Shown here in pieces: positions 1-6,442 of a stretch of 10,687 nucleotides of DNA. The stretch's first letter is position 1; every line of letters begins with the position of its first letter. Source of the stretch: Anaerolineales bacterium (lineage in GTDB: Bacteria; Chloroflexota; Anaerolineae; Anaerolineales; Anaerolineaceae); contig JAGVAB010000129.1 of assembly GCA_020060485.1 (NCBI GenBank), positions 1 to 10,687 of the forward strand, given 5' to 3'. The notes under the pieces were generated by a model that saw nothing but the letters and a program-made list of their open reading frames with translations, did not search any database and was not told the origin of the DNA. The translations under genes were made by a program, and so were the position numbers.

Positions 1-666
1 GCATCCCGCGGCATCAAGGACTCTGAAGTTGAATCCTGCCGGGCAATTGGCCGCGAGCCGATTGAATTCCGCGTGGGAACTGACGCTCTGGCCGTTGTGG
101 TCAGCAAGGAAAACACCTTCGTCAGCGACGCCACCATGGAAGAACTGGCCCTGATCTTCTCCGACCAGGCTGAAAAATGGTCGGATGTCAACCCCGCATG
201 GCCGAATGAGTCGATCCTGCGCTTCATCCCCGGCACCGACAGCGGCACTTTCGACTTCTTTGTGGAAGAAGTCTTCAAGAAAGACAAGGCCCCCCACCTG
301 AATGCCAAAAACACCCAGCTCAGCGAGGATGATAATGTCCTGGTGCAGGGTGTGCTGGGCAGCCCATATGCCATTGGTTACTTTGGCTACGCTTACTACA
401 AGGAAAACGCTGGCAAGATGAACATCCTGTCCATCGAAGGCGTGACCCCCGATGAAGTGACCGTGGAAGATGGCTCCTATGCTCTGGCCCGCCCGCTGTT
501 CATCTACTCGGACGCCCGCATCATGCAGGAAAAACCCCAGGTGGCCGGTTTCATCAATTTCTTCCTGACTTACGTCAACGAAGAGATCACCACCGTAGGT
601 TATTTCCCCGCCAGCCCGAAGGCCCTCGAAGAAGCCCAAATGAAGTGGCTGGAAGCAATGAAGTAA
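1..666 (+). CDS. pstS: Phosphate ABC transporter substrate-binding protein PstS, 5' end missing
   Basis: This is the extracytoplasmic phosphate-binding component that delivers phosphate to the PstCA channel. The reading frame is open from base 1, so the start codon, signal peptide and first lobe lie to the left; 221 codons remain. An in-frame GTG at 73 is internal, because the codons before it (ASRGIKDSEVESCRAIG) already match the family. Visible PstS features are the ASR-x-IKDSE segment, the GTDALAVVVSKEN strand, and the phosphate-contacting loop RFIPGTDSGTFDFF at about visible residues 74-87, where the SGT residues bind phosphate in known PstS proteins. The later SPYAIGYFGYAYYKEN segment is also typical of the PBP-like family. 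The gene uses many C-ending codons and is GC-richer than pstC and pstB, as is common for the most abundant product of such an operon. Identity is secure; the exact subfamily cannot be judged without the N-terminus. Confidence 0.93.
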   Translation, partial: ASRGIKDSEVESCRAIGREPIEFRVGTDALAVVVSKENTFVSDATMEELALIFSDQAEKWSDVNPAWPNESILRFIPGTDSGTFDFFVEEVFKKDKAPHLNAKNTQLSEDDNVLVQGVLGSPYAIGYFGYAYYKENAGKMNILSIEGVTPDEVTVEDGSYALARPLFIYSDARIMQEKPQVAGFINFFLTYVNEEITTVGYFPASPKALEEAQMKWLEAMK

Positions 667-687
667 TTCGAACCAATTGTTAGCAAA

Positions 688-724
688 AGAGGTCAGTGTT
701 GGGCTGTTGACAATGCTGACCTCT
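688..724 (+). other. Stem-loop between pstS and pstC
   Basis: Arms AGAGGTCAG (688-696) and CTGACCTCT (716-724) are perfectly complementary over 9 bp. Four more weaker pairs (TGTT with AATG, two of them G-U) extend the stem to 13 bp around an 11-base loop. The hairpin starts 22 bases after the pstS stop and is not followed by a T tract, so it is unlikely to be a full terminator. In binding-protein transport operons, a stem-loop after the binding-protein gene often protects its mRNA end or causes partial termination, giving more binding protein than permease. That role is inferred here. The rest of 667-815 holds a direct repeat AACCAATTG (671-679 and 751-759) and no convincing promoter. Confidence 0.6.
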
Positions 725-815
725 CACCCTGTGAAATATCTTTTCAGTTCAACCAATTGACTGGTACCGGACAACAGGGCTGATCTGAAAAAAAGTGAAA
801 ATCGGACAAAATTTT

Positions 816-1985
816 ATGGAAACTACAATGGAATACGAGGATAGCGTTGCCGTAAAGGCTTCCTTGCAAAAGAAGATGCGCCCAGCTGAAACATTGATTC
901 AGGGGTTTTTATTTATGTGCGGCGCATTATCGATCCTGATCACTGCCGGGATCATTTACTCTCTGGGTTCTCAATCCATGCTGTTCTTCACCAAAGTGCA
1001 ATGGGAAGACCTCAACAAAACCCTGGCTGCTCCGATCGCCATTGATCAAACCACGATCACGTTGAATACTGGCGGCGCCTCATTTTCAGAGGAAGATTAT
1101 GTGCGAGTGCAGGACGAGATCATGCTGATACTGGCAGTGTCGGGAGATGAAATCATCGTTGAACGCGGTGCACAAGGAACAATTGCCCGAGAGCATCCAG
1201 TTGGCCTGGATGTCTTGTTGGAGAACAAGGTTACCCTTAAGGAATTCTTCCTCAAAAAAGACTGGAATCCGCAAATTGGCAAATTTGGCATCTGGGCATT
1301 GGCCAATGCTACCCTGATGACAAGCTTGATTGCCATACTGGTTGCACTGCCGCTTGGGTTGGGCACAGCAATTTACCTGAGTGAATATGCTTCTACGAAG
1401 GTGCGTAACACGCTCAAACCGGTACTGGAAATCCTGGCTGGCATTCCAACGGTCGTCTTTGGTTATTTTGCGCTGACATTTATGACTCCTTTACTGCGCA
1501 CAATCTTCGGCAGGAACGTGGTGGAAATCTACAACACCGCTTCGGCCGGCATTGTGATTGGCATTCTCATCCTGCCTCTGGTGGCTTCGATGAGCGAGGA
1601 TGCACTGGCTGCCGTACCGCGCTCCCTGCGGGAGGCGGCTTACAGCCTGGGGGCAACCAAGCTGGAAACGGCATTGAATGTGGTTGTGCCCGCAGCATTC
1701 TCCGGAATCATGGCGGCGTTCATTGTGTCCATCTCGCGGGCTATCGGCGAGACCATGGTGGTGGCGATCGCGGCAGGTGCAGGTCCGGCTTTTACTTTCA
1801 ACCCATTCAAGGCAGCCGAAACCATGACCGGACATATTGTGCGCATCAGCGGCGGCGACATCAGCTATGACTCTATTGACTACAACAGCATCTTTGCCAT
1901 AGGTTTGATGTTGTTCTTCATGACCCTGGCATTGAACATCTTCAGTCAATCGGTGGTCAAGCGCTTCCGGGAGGTGTACGAATGA
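816..1985 (+). CDS. pstC: Phosphate ABC transporter permease PstC with enlarged first outer loop
   Basis: PstC is one of the two membrane subunits of the PstSCAB phosphate importer. From ATG 816 the protein has 389 residues. Membrane helix 1 lies at about residues 29-50, after the family segment [12 protein letters not shown]. The permease core starts at about residue 155 ([17 protein letters not shown]) and includes [13 protein letters not shown]. The EAA loop that contacts PstB is at about 261-300 ([22 protein letters not shown]). Between helix 1 and the core, residues 70-134 form an extra segment absent from typical PstC, ending in a [16 protein letters not shown] motif. The start is uncertain: GTG 795 and ATG 828 are in frame, and no strong ribosome binding site is visible. 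ATG 816 was chosen because GGA at 804-806 lies 9 bases upstream. The stop overlaps the pstA start as ATGA, implying translational coupling. Confidence 0.93.
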   Translation: METTMEYEDSVAVKASLQKKMRPAETLIQGFLFMCGALSILITAGIIYSLGSQSMLFFTKVQWEDLNKTLAAPIAIDQTTITLNTGGASFSEEDYVRVQDEIMLILAVSGDEIIVERGAQGTIAREHPVGLDVLLENKVTLKEFFLKKDWNPQIGKFGIWALANATLMTSLIAILVALPLGLGTAIYLSEYASTKVRNTLKPVLEILAGIPTVVFGYFALTFMTPLLRTIFGRNVVEIYNTASAGIVIGILILPLVASMSEDALAAVPRSLREAAYSLGATKLETALNVVVPAAFSGIMAAFIVSISRAIGETMVVAIAAGAGPAFTFNPFKAAETMTGHIVRISGGDISYDSIDYNSIFAIGLMLFFMTLALNIFSQSVVKRFREVYE

Positions 1986-3214
1986 GTGATCTCTTTGCTA
2001 CCAATTTGCCCGCCCGAAACCGCACGGGGAGAGTGTGGAGTGCAATCTTCCGGGCTTCGACTACTGTGGGCATTGTTGTGCTGATTATTTTGCTGCTGAC
2101 CATCATTAACAATGCATTTGGTTATGTGGCATATGAATCCAAGGTTGACCCGGATTCTCTGACAAGGGACGGTGTTGAACTTGAGGACATGAAGAAAGAA
2201 CAATTGGTGTTGGTGCTTCAGGAAAATGTTTCCAAGGGTTTGTTCCGTAACCTTGAGCACTTGCAGCCATTTGCAGAACGAAGCCGGGACGATGTTTATG
2301 GGCTTGTCCTGGATCGCGTGGTTGGTTACAAGATCGTTCAAATCTGGAATATGCTGGATACGATCCGCATGAGCAAGGAAGAAGCGCTGGCAGAGATCAT
2401 TGATGAGTCTCCCAATGCCAAAATTGAATTCATGAGTTGGCTGGATCTGCAATTCCTCACCTCACCCCAATCCAGTGATGTGGTACGTGCCGGCATTCGT
2501 ACGGCCATTTTGGGCTCATTGTGGACGATCCTGGTGGCGATCCTGTTCGCTTTCCCAATTGGGGTTGGGGGCGCAATTTATCTTGAAGAATATGCAGAGG
2601 AGAATTTCATCAGCCGCGTTATTCGTACCAACATTTATAACCTGAGCGGGGTGCCTTCGATCATTTACGGCATGTTGGGTTTGGCGATCTTTGTTCGCAT
2701 GCTAAACCAGTTGACCAGTGGTGCAGTCTTTGGATTGGTTGATCCACTTAACAGCAATGGGCGTACCATCCTTTCAGCAGGCTTGACCCTGGGGCTCTTG
2801 ATCCTGCCAATGATCATCATTAACGCTCAGGAAGCGATCAAAGCTGTTCCCGGTACGTTGCGTTTGGCGAGCTTTGGCCTGGGCGGCACTCGCTGGCAGA
2901 CTGTCTGGCATCATGTATTACCCAGTGCCTTGCCGGGGATTCTCACTGGCACCATTTTGGCCATCTCGCGTGCTTTTGGCGAGACCGCGCCGCTGGTTGT
3001 TGTGGGGGCGTCCCATTTTATTGCCAATGACCCCACCAGCCCGTTTTCGAAATTCACCACGCTGCCCATTCAGATCTACCAGTGGACCTCTCGTCCCCAG
3101 GCTGAATTTCGCAGCATTGCCGCAGCAGCCATCATCGTTCTATTGTTGTTGCTGCTGTCTTTGAACACCACTGCGATTTTGCTCAGAAATCGTTTCAGCA
3201 GGAGAATGAATTAA
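1982..3214 (+). CDS. pstA: Phosphate ABC transporter permease PstA with enlarged first outer loop
   Basis: PstA is the second channel subunit and pairs with PstC. The 410-residue protein is longer than most PstA proteins (about 280-300). Helix 1 is at about 26-44, and the conserved core begins at [20 protein letters not shown] (158-177), continuing through [14 protein letters not shown]. The EAA loop is at about 282-322 ([23 protein letters not shown]), followed by [18 protein letters not shown]. The extra length is a charged, mostly helical stretch at residues about 46-150, between helix 1 and the core, so it should lie outside the membrane. The start is supported by GGGAGG at 1969-1974, 7 bases before the ATG, and by the ATGA overlap with pstC. 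Both permeases being enlarged at the same loop suggests a shared outer structure, perhaps for docking PstS; this is inference. Confidence 0.94.
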   Translation: MSDLFATNLPARNRTGRVWSAIFRASTTVGIVVLIILLLTIINNAFGYVAYESKVDPDSLTRDGVELEDMKKEQLVLVLQENVSKGLFRNLEHLQPFAERSRDDVYGLVLDRVVGYKIVQIWNMLDTIRMSKEEALAEIIDESPNAKIEFMSWLDLQFLTSPQSSDVVRAGIRTAILGSLWTILVAILFAFPIGVGGAIYLEEYAEENFISRVIRTNIYNLSGVPSIIYGMLGLAIFVRMLNQLTSGAVFGLVDPLNSNGRTILSAGLTLGLLILPMIIINAQEAIKAVPGTLRLASFGLGGTRWQTVWHHVLPSALPGILTGTILAISRAFGETAPLVVVGASHFIANDPTSPFSKFTTLPIQIYQWTSRPQAEFRSIAAAAIIVLLLLLLSLNTTAILLRNRFSRRMN

Positions 3215-3215
3215 G

Positions 3216-4037
3216 ATGACCATCGAAATTATCCACACTGAAAGAATGTTGCCGGCTGCCAAAACGGCACCGAATGAAATTGCCATTGAAACCAAAAATT
3301 TGAATATTTATTATGGAAATTTTTTGGCAATTAAAGATAACAATATGCGCATTGAAGCCCGCAAGATCACTGCGCTTATTGGTCCTTCCGGGTGCGGAAA
3401 AAGCACGCTGTTGCGCTCTTTCAATCGCATGAATGATTTCATTCCCGTCTCTCACACTGATGGAGAAATTTTGTATCATGGTTACAATTTGTATGAGCCT
3501 GGCGTGGATGCCGTCGAAGTCCGCAGAAAGATCGGTATGGTCTTCCAAAAACCCAACCCGTTCCCCAAGACCATTTATGAAAATGTTGCCTGGGGGGCGC
3601 GCATCAACGGATATAAAGGCAATATGGACGAACTGGTCGAAGAAGCTTTGCGCCAGGCAGCCTTGTGGGATGAAGTGAAAGACAAGCTCAAGGAAAGCGG
3701 GCTTTCCATATCAGGCGGGCAGCAGCAGCGCCTTTGCATTGCGCGTGCCATTGCCGTCAAACCGGAAATTATTTTGATGGATGAACCAGCTTCCGCCCTG
3801 GACCCGATTGCCACATTGAAAATTGAGGAATTGATCCGCGTTTTGGTGGAGCGTTACACGATCATCATTGTGACCCACAACATGCAGCAAGCCGCCCGCG
3901 CCTCAGACTTTACCGCCTTTTTCAATGTGGATGAAAACCGTTCCGGTTATCTGGTTGAAGCAGGTTTAACCCGACAAGTCTTTACCAACCCTAAAGAAAA
4001 GCTCACTGAAGAATATATCACCGGGAGATTTGGATAA
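3216..4037 (+). CDS. pstB: Phosphate ABC transporter ATP-binding protein PstB
   Basis: PstB is the cytoplasmic ATPase that powers phosphate import through PstC and PstA. The 273-residue protein has every ABC motif: Walker [10 protein letters not shown] (56-64), Q-loop Gln at 111 in VFQKPNPFP, signature [10 protein letters not shown] (163-172), Walker B IILMDE (185-190) and H-loop His221. The [17 protein letters not shown] and SFNRMND segments are characteristic of PstB rather than of ABC ATPases in general. About 20 residues precede the first domain strand, slightly more than in the E. coli protein. The start follows the pstA stop by one base, with AGGAG at 3200-3204 placed 11 bases upstream. 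The first 150 bases are notably A/T-rich compared with pstS. The stop overlaps the phoU start as TAATG. Confidence 0.97.
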   Translation: MTIEIIHTERMLPAAKTAPNEIAIETKNLNIYYGNFLAIKDNNMRIEARKITALIGPSGCGKSTLLRSFNRMNDFIPVSHTDGEILYHGYNLYEPGVDAVEVRRKIGMVFQKPNPFPKTIYENVAWGARINGYKGNMDELVEEALRQAALWDEVKDKLKESGLSISGGQQQRLCIARAIAVKPEIILMDEPASALDPIATLKIEELIRVLVERYTIIIVTHNMQQAARASDFTAFFNVDENRSGYLVEAGLTRQVFTNPKEKLTEEYITGRFG

Positions 4038-4690
4038 TGAGCCGCGAAACATTTGATCGGGAATTACAGGCCTTGCAGGACAAGGTCATCTCCCTGGGCA
4101 GCCTGGTTTCCACCATGTTGGCAGATTCTGTACATTGCCTCAAGATGCGTGATTTCGAAGGCTCGCAGCAGATCATCAAGACAGACCGCGTTGTCAATGA
4201 ATTGCGCTACGCTATCGAAGATGAAGTCCTGGCTTTGATCGCCTTGCGGCAACCAGCCGCGATTGATTTGCGCGTTCTGGCAGCTATTCTGGAGATCGCA
4301 GGAGAATTGGAACGCATTGGGGACTATGCAAAGGGCATTGGCAAGGTCAATCTTCTGATCGGCGATGTACCCTTGATCAAACCCCTCATCGACTTGCCCA
4401 TCATGGCTGAAAAAGTACAGTCCATGCTCGATCGCGTGATCAAGGCGTTCATTGCCAGAGATGTGGAAGCCGCCCGTTCCATTCCAAAAGATGATGACGA
4501 AATTGACAATTTATATACCCAGGTCTATCGGGAATTGATGGTACTGATCATGTCAAACCCCAAAACGCTGGAACAGGCAAATTACCTCCTCTGGGCGGCT
4601 CACAACCTCGAACGCGCCGCCGACAGAGTGATCAACCTTTGCGAGCGTATCATCTTCACCGTAACAGGCAAACTGGAAGAAATTGATTAA
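4037..4690 (+). CDS. phoU: Phosphate transport system accessory protein PhoU
   Basis: PhoU is a cytoplasmic protein that connects the Pst transporter to phosphate-responsive signalling and restrains uptake when phosphate is plentiful. The 217-residue length fits the family, which folds as two three-helix bundles. Each bundle's metal-binding signature is visible: ELERIGDYAKG at 90-100 and NLERAADRVIN at 190-200. The preceding RQPAAIDLRVLAAILEIAGE segment is also typical. The gene starts on the last base of the pstB stop codon (TAATG), with GGGAG at 4023-4027, 9 bases upstream. It is the last gene of the operon and is followed directly by a terminator. No PhoR/PhoB pair lies in the window, so the partner of PhoU is not seen. 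Confidence 0.95.
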   Translation: MSRETFDRELQALQDKVISLGSLVSTMLADSVHCLKMRDFEGSQQIIKTDRVVNELRYAIEDEVLALIALRQPAAIDLRVLAAILEIAGELERIGDYAKGIGKVNLLIGDVPLIKPLIDLPIMAEKVQSMLDRVIKAFIARDVEAARSIPKDDDEIDNLYTQVYRELMVLIMSNPKTLEQANYLLWAAHNLERAADRVINLCERIIFTVTGKLEEID

Positions 4691-4701
4691 CTGTCACAAT
4701 G

Positions 4702-4746
4702 GCCTGGCGCAGACATTTTCTGCATGTTTACGCCAGGCTCATTTTT
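4702..4746 (+). terminator. Rho-independent terminator of the pst-phoU operon
   Basis: Arms GCCTGGCG (4702-4709) and CGCCAGGC (4731-4738) are perfectly complementary, and TTTTT follows at 4742-4746. The loop can form a nested hairpin from GCAGA (4709-4713) and TCTGC (4719-4723). It lies 12 bases after the phoU stop and before the pheST promoter, so it separates the two units. Confidence 0.85.
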
Positions 4747-4761
4747 CTTCCGTTTCCCATC

Positions 4762-4789
4762 TTGACATCTGCCCTCTTTCTGGCATAAT
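4762..4789 (+). promoter_or_regulatory. Housekeeping-type promoter of the T-box/pheST unit
   Basis: The -35 box TTGACA (4762-4767) is consensus and is followed after 16 bases by a -10 box CATAAT (4784-4789), a 5/6 match preceded by TGG, an extended -10 element. Transcription would begin near 4796, shortly before the T-box leader, which fits the architecture of T-box units. No start-site data are available from sequence alone. Confidence 0.8.
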
Positions 4790-4795
4790 AGAGAC

Positions 4796-5090
4796 AAGTA
4801 CAAGTCACAAAAGGCTGTGACAGAGGAAAGTAATCCGGTGGAAACCGACAGGGAGACGGGTGCATGGACTGAGACACCCTTCCGGTGAAAGCAGGTCGAA
4901 GTTCCCTCTCGAGCCGCCCGGGGGAACGCCCATCAGGGCCAGTAGTCCGGGACGCAGGCGCAGCGTTATGAGCGCAGCCAATCGCCAGTATTTCGCAGGG
5001 CTGTTGGATCGAGAGGGCCGCTTCTGGCGGCCAAGAAGGGTGGTACCGCGGAGACCCCGTCCCTTTGATTGGGACGGTTTATTTTTTTAA
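4796..5090 (+). promoter_or_regulatory. T-box leader sensing uncharged tRNA-Phe
   Basis: T-box leaders bind a specific tRNA and let transcription continue when that tRNA is uncharged. Stem I closes with AGAGG (4822-4826) paired to CCTCT (4905-4909). Next to this helix, the specifier loop has AGTA (4829-4832) opposite GAA (4898-4900), the usual loop-E pairing. The triplet TTC at 4902-4904 is in the specifier position and pairs with the GAA anticodon of tRNA-Phe, matching the downstream pheST genes. A stem III hairpin GGCCGC/GCGGCC is at 5016-5032. The canonical T-box sequence AGGGTGGTACCGCGG is at 5037-5051. In the antiterminator, AAGGG (5036-5040) pairs with CCCTT (5061-5065) and GCGG (5048-5051) with CCGT (5057-5060), leaving TGGTACC as the bulge that contacts the tRNA end. 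An extra hairpin GTCACA/TGTGAC (4804-4821) sits before stem I. The stretch 5091-5138 holds only the pheS ribosome binding site. Confidence 0.96.
5057..5088 (+). terminator. Conditional terminator of the T-box leader
   Basis: CCGTCCC (5057-5063) and GGGACGG (5071-5077) form a perfect 7-bp stem with a 7-base loop, followed by a T-rich tract through 5088 that includes seven consecutive T. Its left arm is the same sequence that the T-box antiterminator uses, so the two folds exclude each other. Confidence 0.93.
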
Positions 5091-5138
5091 TCTCAGGATG
5101 GCAGAACCAGAACATCCTGAACGAATTAAGGAGGCTTT

Positions 5139-6215
5139 ATGCCCGAACAAGATCAAGCAAACCTCAGCCAGCAAGAACTGCTGGCAAAGCTGCAACAGCA
5201 GTTATCCGAGGTGCGCCAGACGGGTCTGGCGTTGCTCAACACATTGCAAGATGAAGAAGCCTTGCAGCAATGGCGCACAACCTTCCTCATGCGCCGGGCA
5301 GTGATCACCGAGATCATGAAGAATCTCTCCAGCCTGCCGCCAGAGCTGCGCCCGGTGATTGGCCAGGCGGCCAATCAGGTGAAGCGCGAACTGGAAGCCA
5401 GCCTGACCGAGCGCATGGCAAACATCAAACAGATCGCGTTGTCCAACTCGCTCAACCAGGAGCAACTGGACGTTACCCTGCCAGGCCGCCAGCCGCTGCA
5501 TGGCGGCCTGCATCCGGAGACCGAGGTGCTGCGCGAGATCTATCACATCTTTGCCGAGATGGGCTTCCAGGTTTACCGCTCGCGCGATGTGGAAACTGAG
5601 GAATATAACTTTGAATTGCTCAATATCCCCGCCTATCACCCGGCGCGGGACATGTGGGACACCTTCTTTACCACCAAAGAGGGCGTGGTGCTGCGCACAC
5701 ATACTTCACCCGGTCAGATTCGGGTGATGCGCGAGTTTGCGCCCGAGCCGATCCGCGTGATTCTGCCGGGCATGTGCTACCGCTATGAGCAGATCAGCGC
5801 CCGCTCCGAGATCCAGTTCCATCAGGTGGAGCTGCTGGTGGTGGGCAGGAACATCACCTTCGGTGACCTGAAGGGCACACTCAACGATTTTGTGCGCCGC
5901 CTGTTCGGGCGTGAAGTGCGCACCCGCCTGCGCCCCAATCACTTTCCCTTCACCGAACCCAGCGCAGAGATGGATGTGGAATGTTTCATCTGCGGCGGCA
6001 AGGGCTGCCCGGTGTGTAAGCGTTCCGGCTGGCTGGAGATCCTCGGCTGCGGCATGGTGCATCCCACGGTACTCAAGAATGGCGGCTATGATCCGGAGGT
6101 CTATTCCGGTTTTGCCGCCGGCATGGGGCCGGAGCGGATCAATATGCTGCGCCACAAGATTGAGGATATTCGCTACTTCTGGGCGAATGATGTGCGGTTT
6201 TTGGAGCAGTTCTAG
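5139..6215 (+). CDS. pheS: Phenylalanine--tRNA ligase alpha subunit
   Basis: PheS is the catalytic alpha chain of the alpha2-beta2 enzyme that charges tRNA-Phe with phenylalanine using ATP in the cytoplasm. The 358-residue length is normal. An N-terminal coiled coil that binds tRNA covers about 1-105. The class II core follows with HPARDMWDTFF (167-177), LRTHTSPGQIRVM (185-197), motif 2 around FHQVELLVVG (227-236) and motif 3 GFAAGMGPERINMLRH (324-339). A CFICGGKGCPVC segment (282-293), seen in many bacterial PheS proteins, precedes GWLEILGCGMVHP. AAGGAGG at 5128-5134, 4 bases before the ATG, fixes the start. Two details depart from the usual pattern: the coiled-coil YLGKKG motif reads FLMRRA, and motif 3 has FAAG where FAFG is common. 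Expression is controlled by the upstream T-box. Confidence 0.96.
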   Translation: MPEQDQANLSQQELLAKLQQQLSEVRQTGLALLNTLQDEEALQQWRTTFLMRRAVITEIMKNLSSLPPELRPVIGQAANQVKRELEASLTERMANIKQIALSNSLNQEQLDVTLPGRQPLHGGLHPETEVLREIYHIFAEMGFQVYRSRDVETEEYNFELLNIPAYHPARDMWDTFFTTKEGVVLRTHTSPGQIRVMREFAPEPIRVILPGMCYRYEQISARSEIQFHQVELLVVGRNITFGDLKGTLNDFVRRLFGREVRTRLRPNHFPFTEPSAEMDVECFICGGKGCPVCKRSGWLEILGCGMVHPTVLKNGGYDPEVYSGFAAGMGPERINMLRHKIEDIRYFWANDVRFLEQF

Positions 6216-6442
6216 GCGCAAAGGCAGCAGGTAATTGGGAATCAGCGTATTCTGGCCAACCTGAAAAAACGCCGGCACGAAGTTCGTGATGGCGATATTG
6301 AATCAGAATACCTGGTTGGCCCAATCCCTAATCCCCAATCCCTGGTTGACTGATTGACGGATCACGATTTGTTGGCTAATCCCTGGGTACGGATTATTGA
6401 ACCCTATGAATTCAAAGATATTTACAGAATGAGCGAGGCACT
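6216..6442. other. Long pheS-pheT gap, partly coding-like and structured
   Basis: The 227-base gap is unusual because pheS and pheT are normally close together. In the pheS frame it stays open for 45 codons after the TAG stop, then a TGA at 6351-6353, then again open past the pheT start. The two translated pieces look protein-like (for example GNQRILANLKKRR and NPWVRIIEPYEFKDIYRM). I recognise no family, and there is no ribosome binding site for a separate gene, so this could be decayed coding DNA or chance. Complementary pairs GTATTCT (6247-6253) with AGAATAC (6305-6311), and GGCCAACC (6254-6261) with GGTTGGCC (6314-6321), interleave, so only a pseudoknot or alternative folds could satisfy both. 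GAGG at 6435-6438 is the pheT ribosome binding site. Confidence 0.4.
6320..6340. repeat. Three degenerate heptamer repeats CCYAATC
   Basis: The copies are CCCAATC (6320-6326), CCTAATC (6327-6333) and CCCAATC (6334-6340), directly adjacent. They are flanked on both sides by CCTGGTT (6311-6317 and 6341-6347). Short degenerate heptamer repeats of this kind are known between genes of cyanobacteria, but whether this is a repeat family in this genome cannot be seen from one copy. Confidence 0.55.

Noticed and set aside
707..735. TTGACA at 707-712 as a promoter for pstC
   Set aside because: At 17-base spacing the -10 would be TGTGAA, only a 3/6 match, and the TTGACA sits in the loop and stem of the hairpin.
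4860..5090. Open frame of 76 codons upstream of pheS
   Set aside because: It lies wholly inside the T-box leader, whose bases are constrained by RNA structure; the translation is low-complexity and Arg/Pro-rich, with no ribosome binding site.
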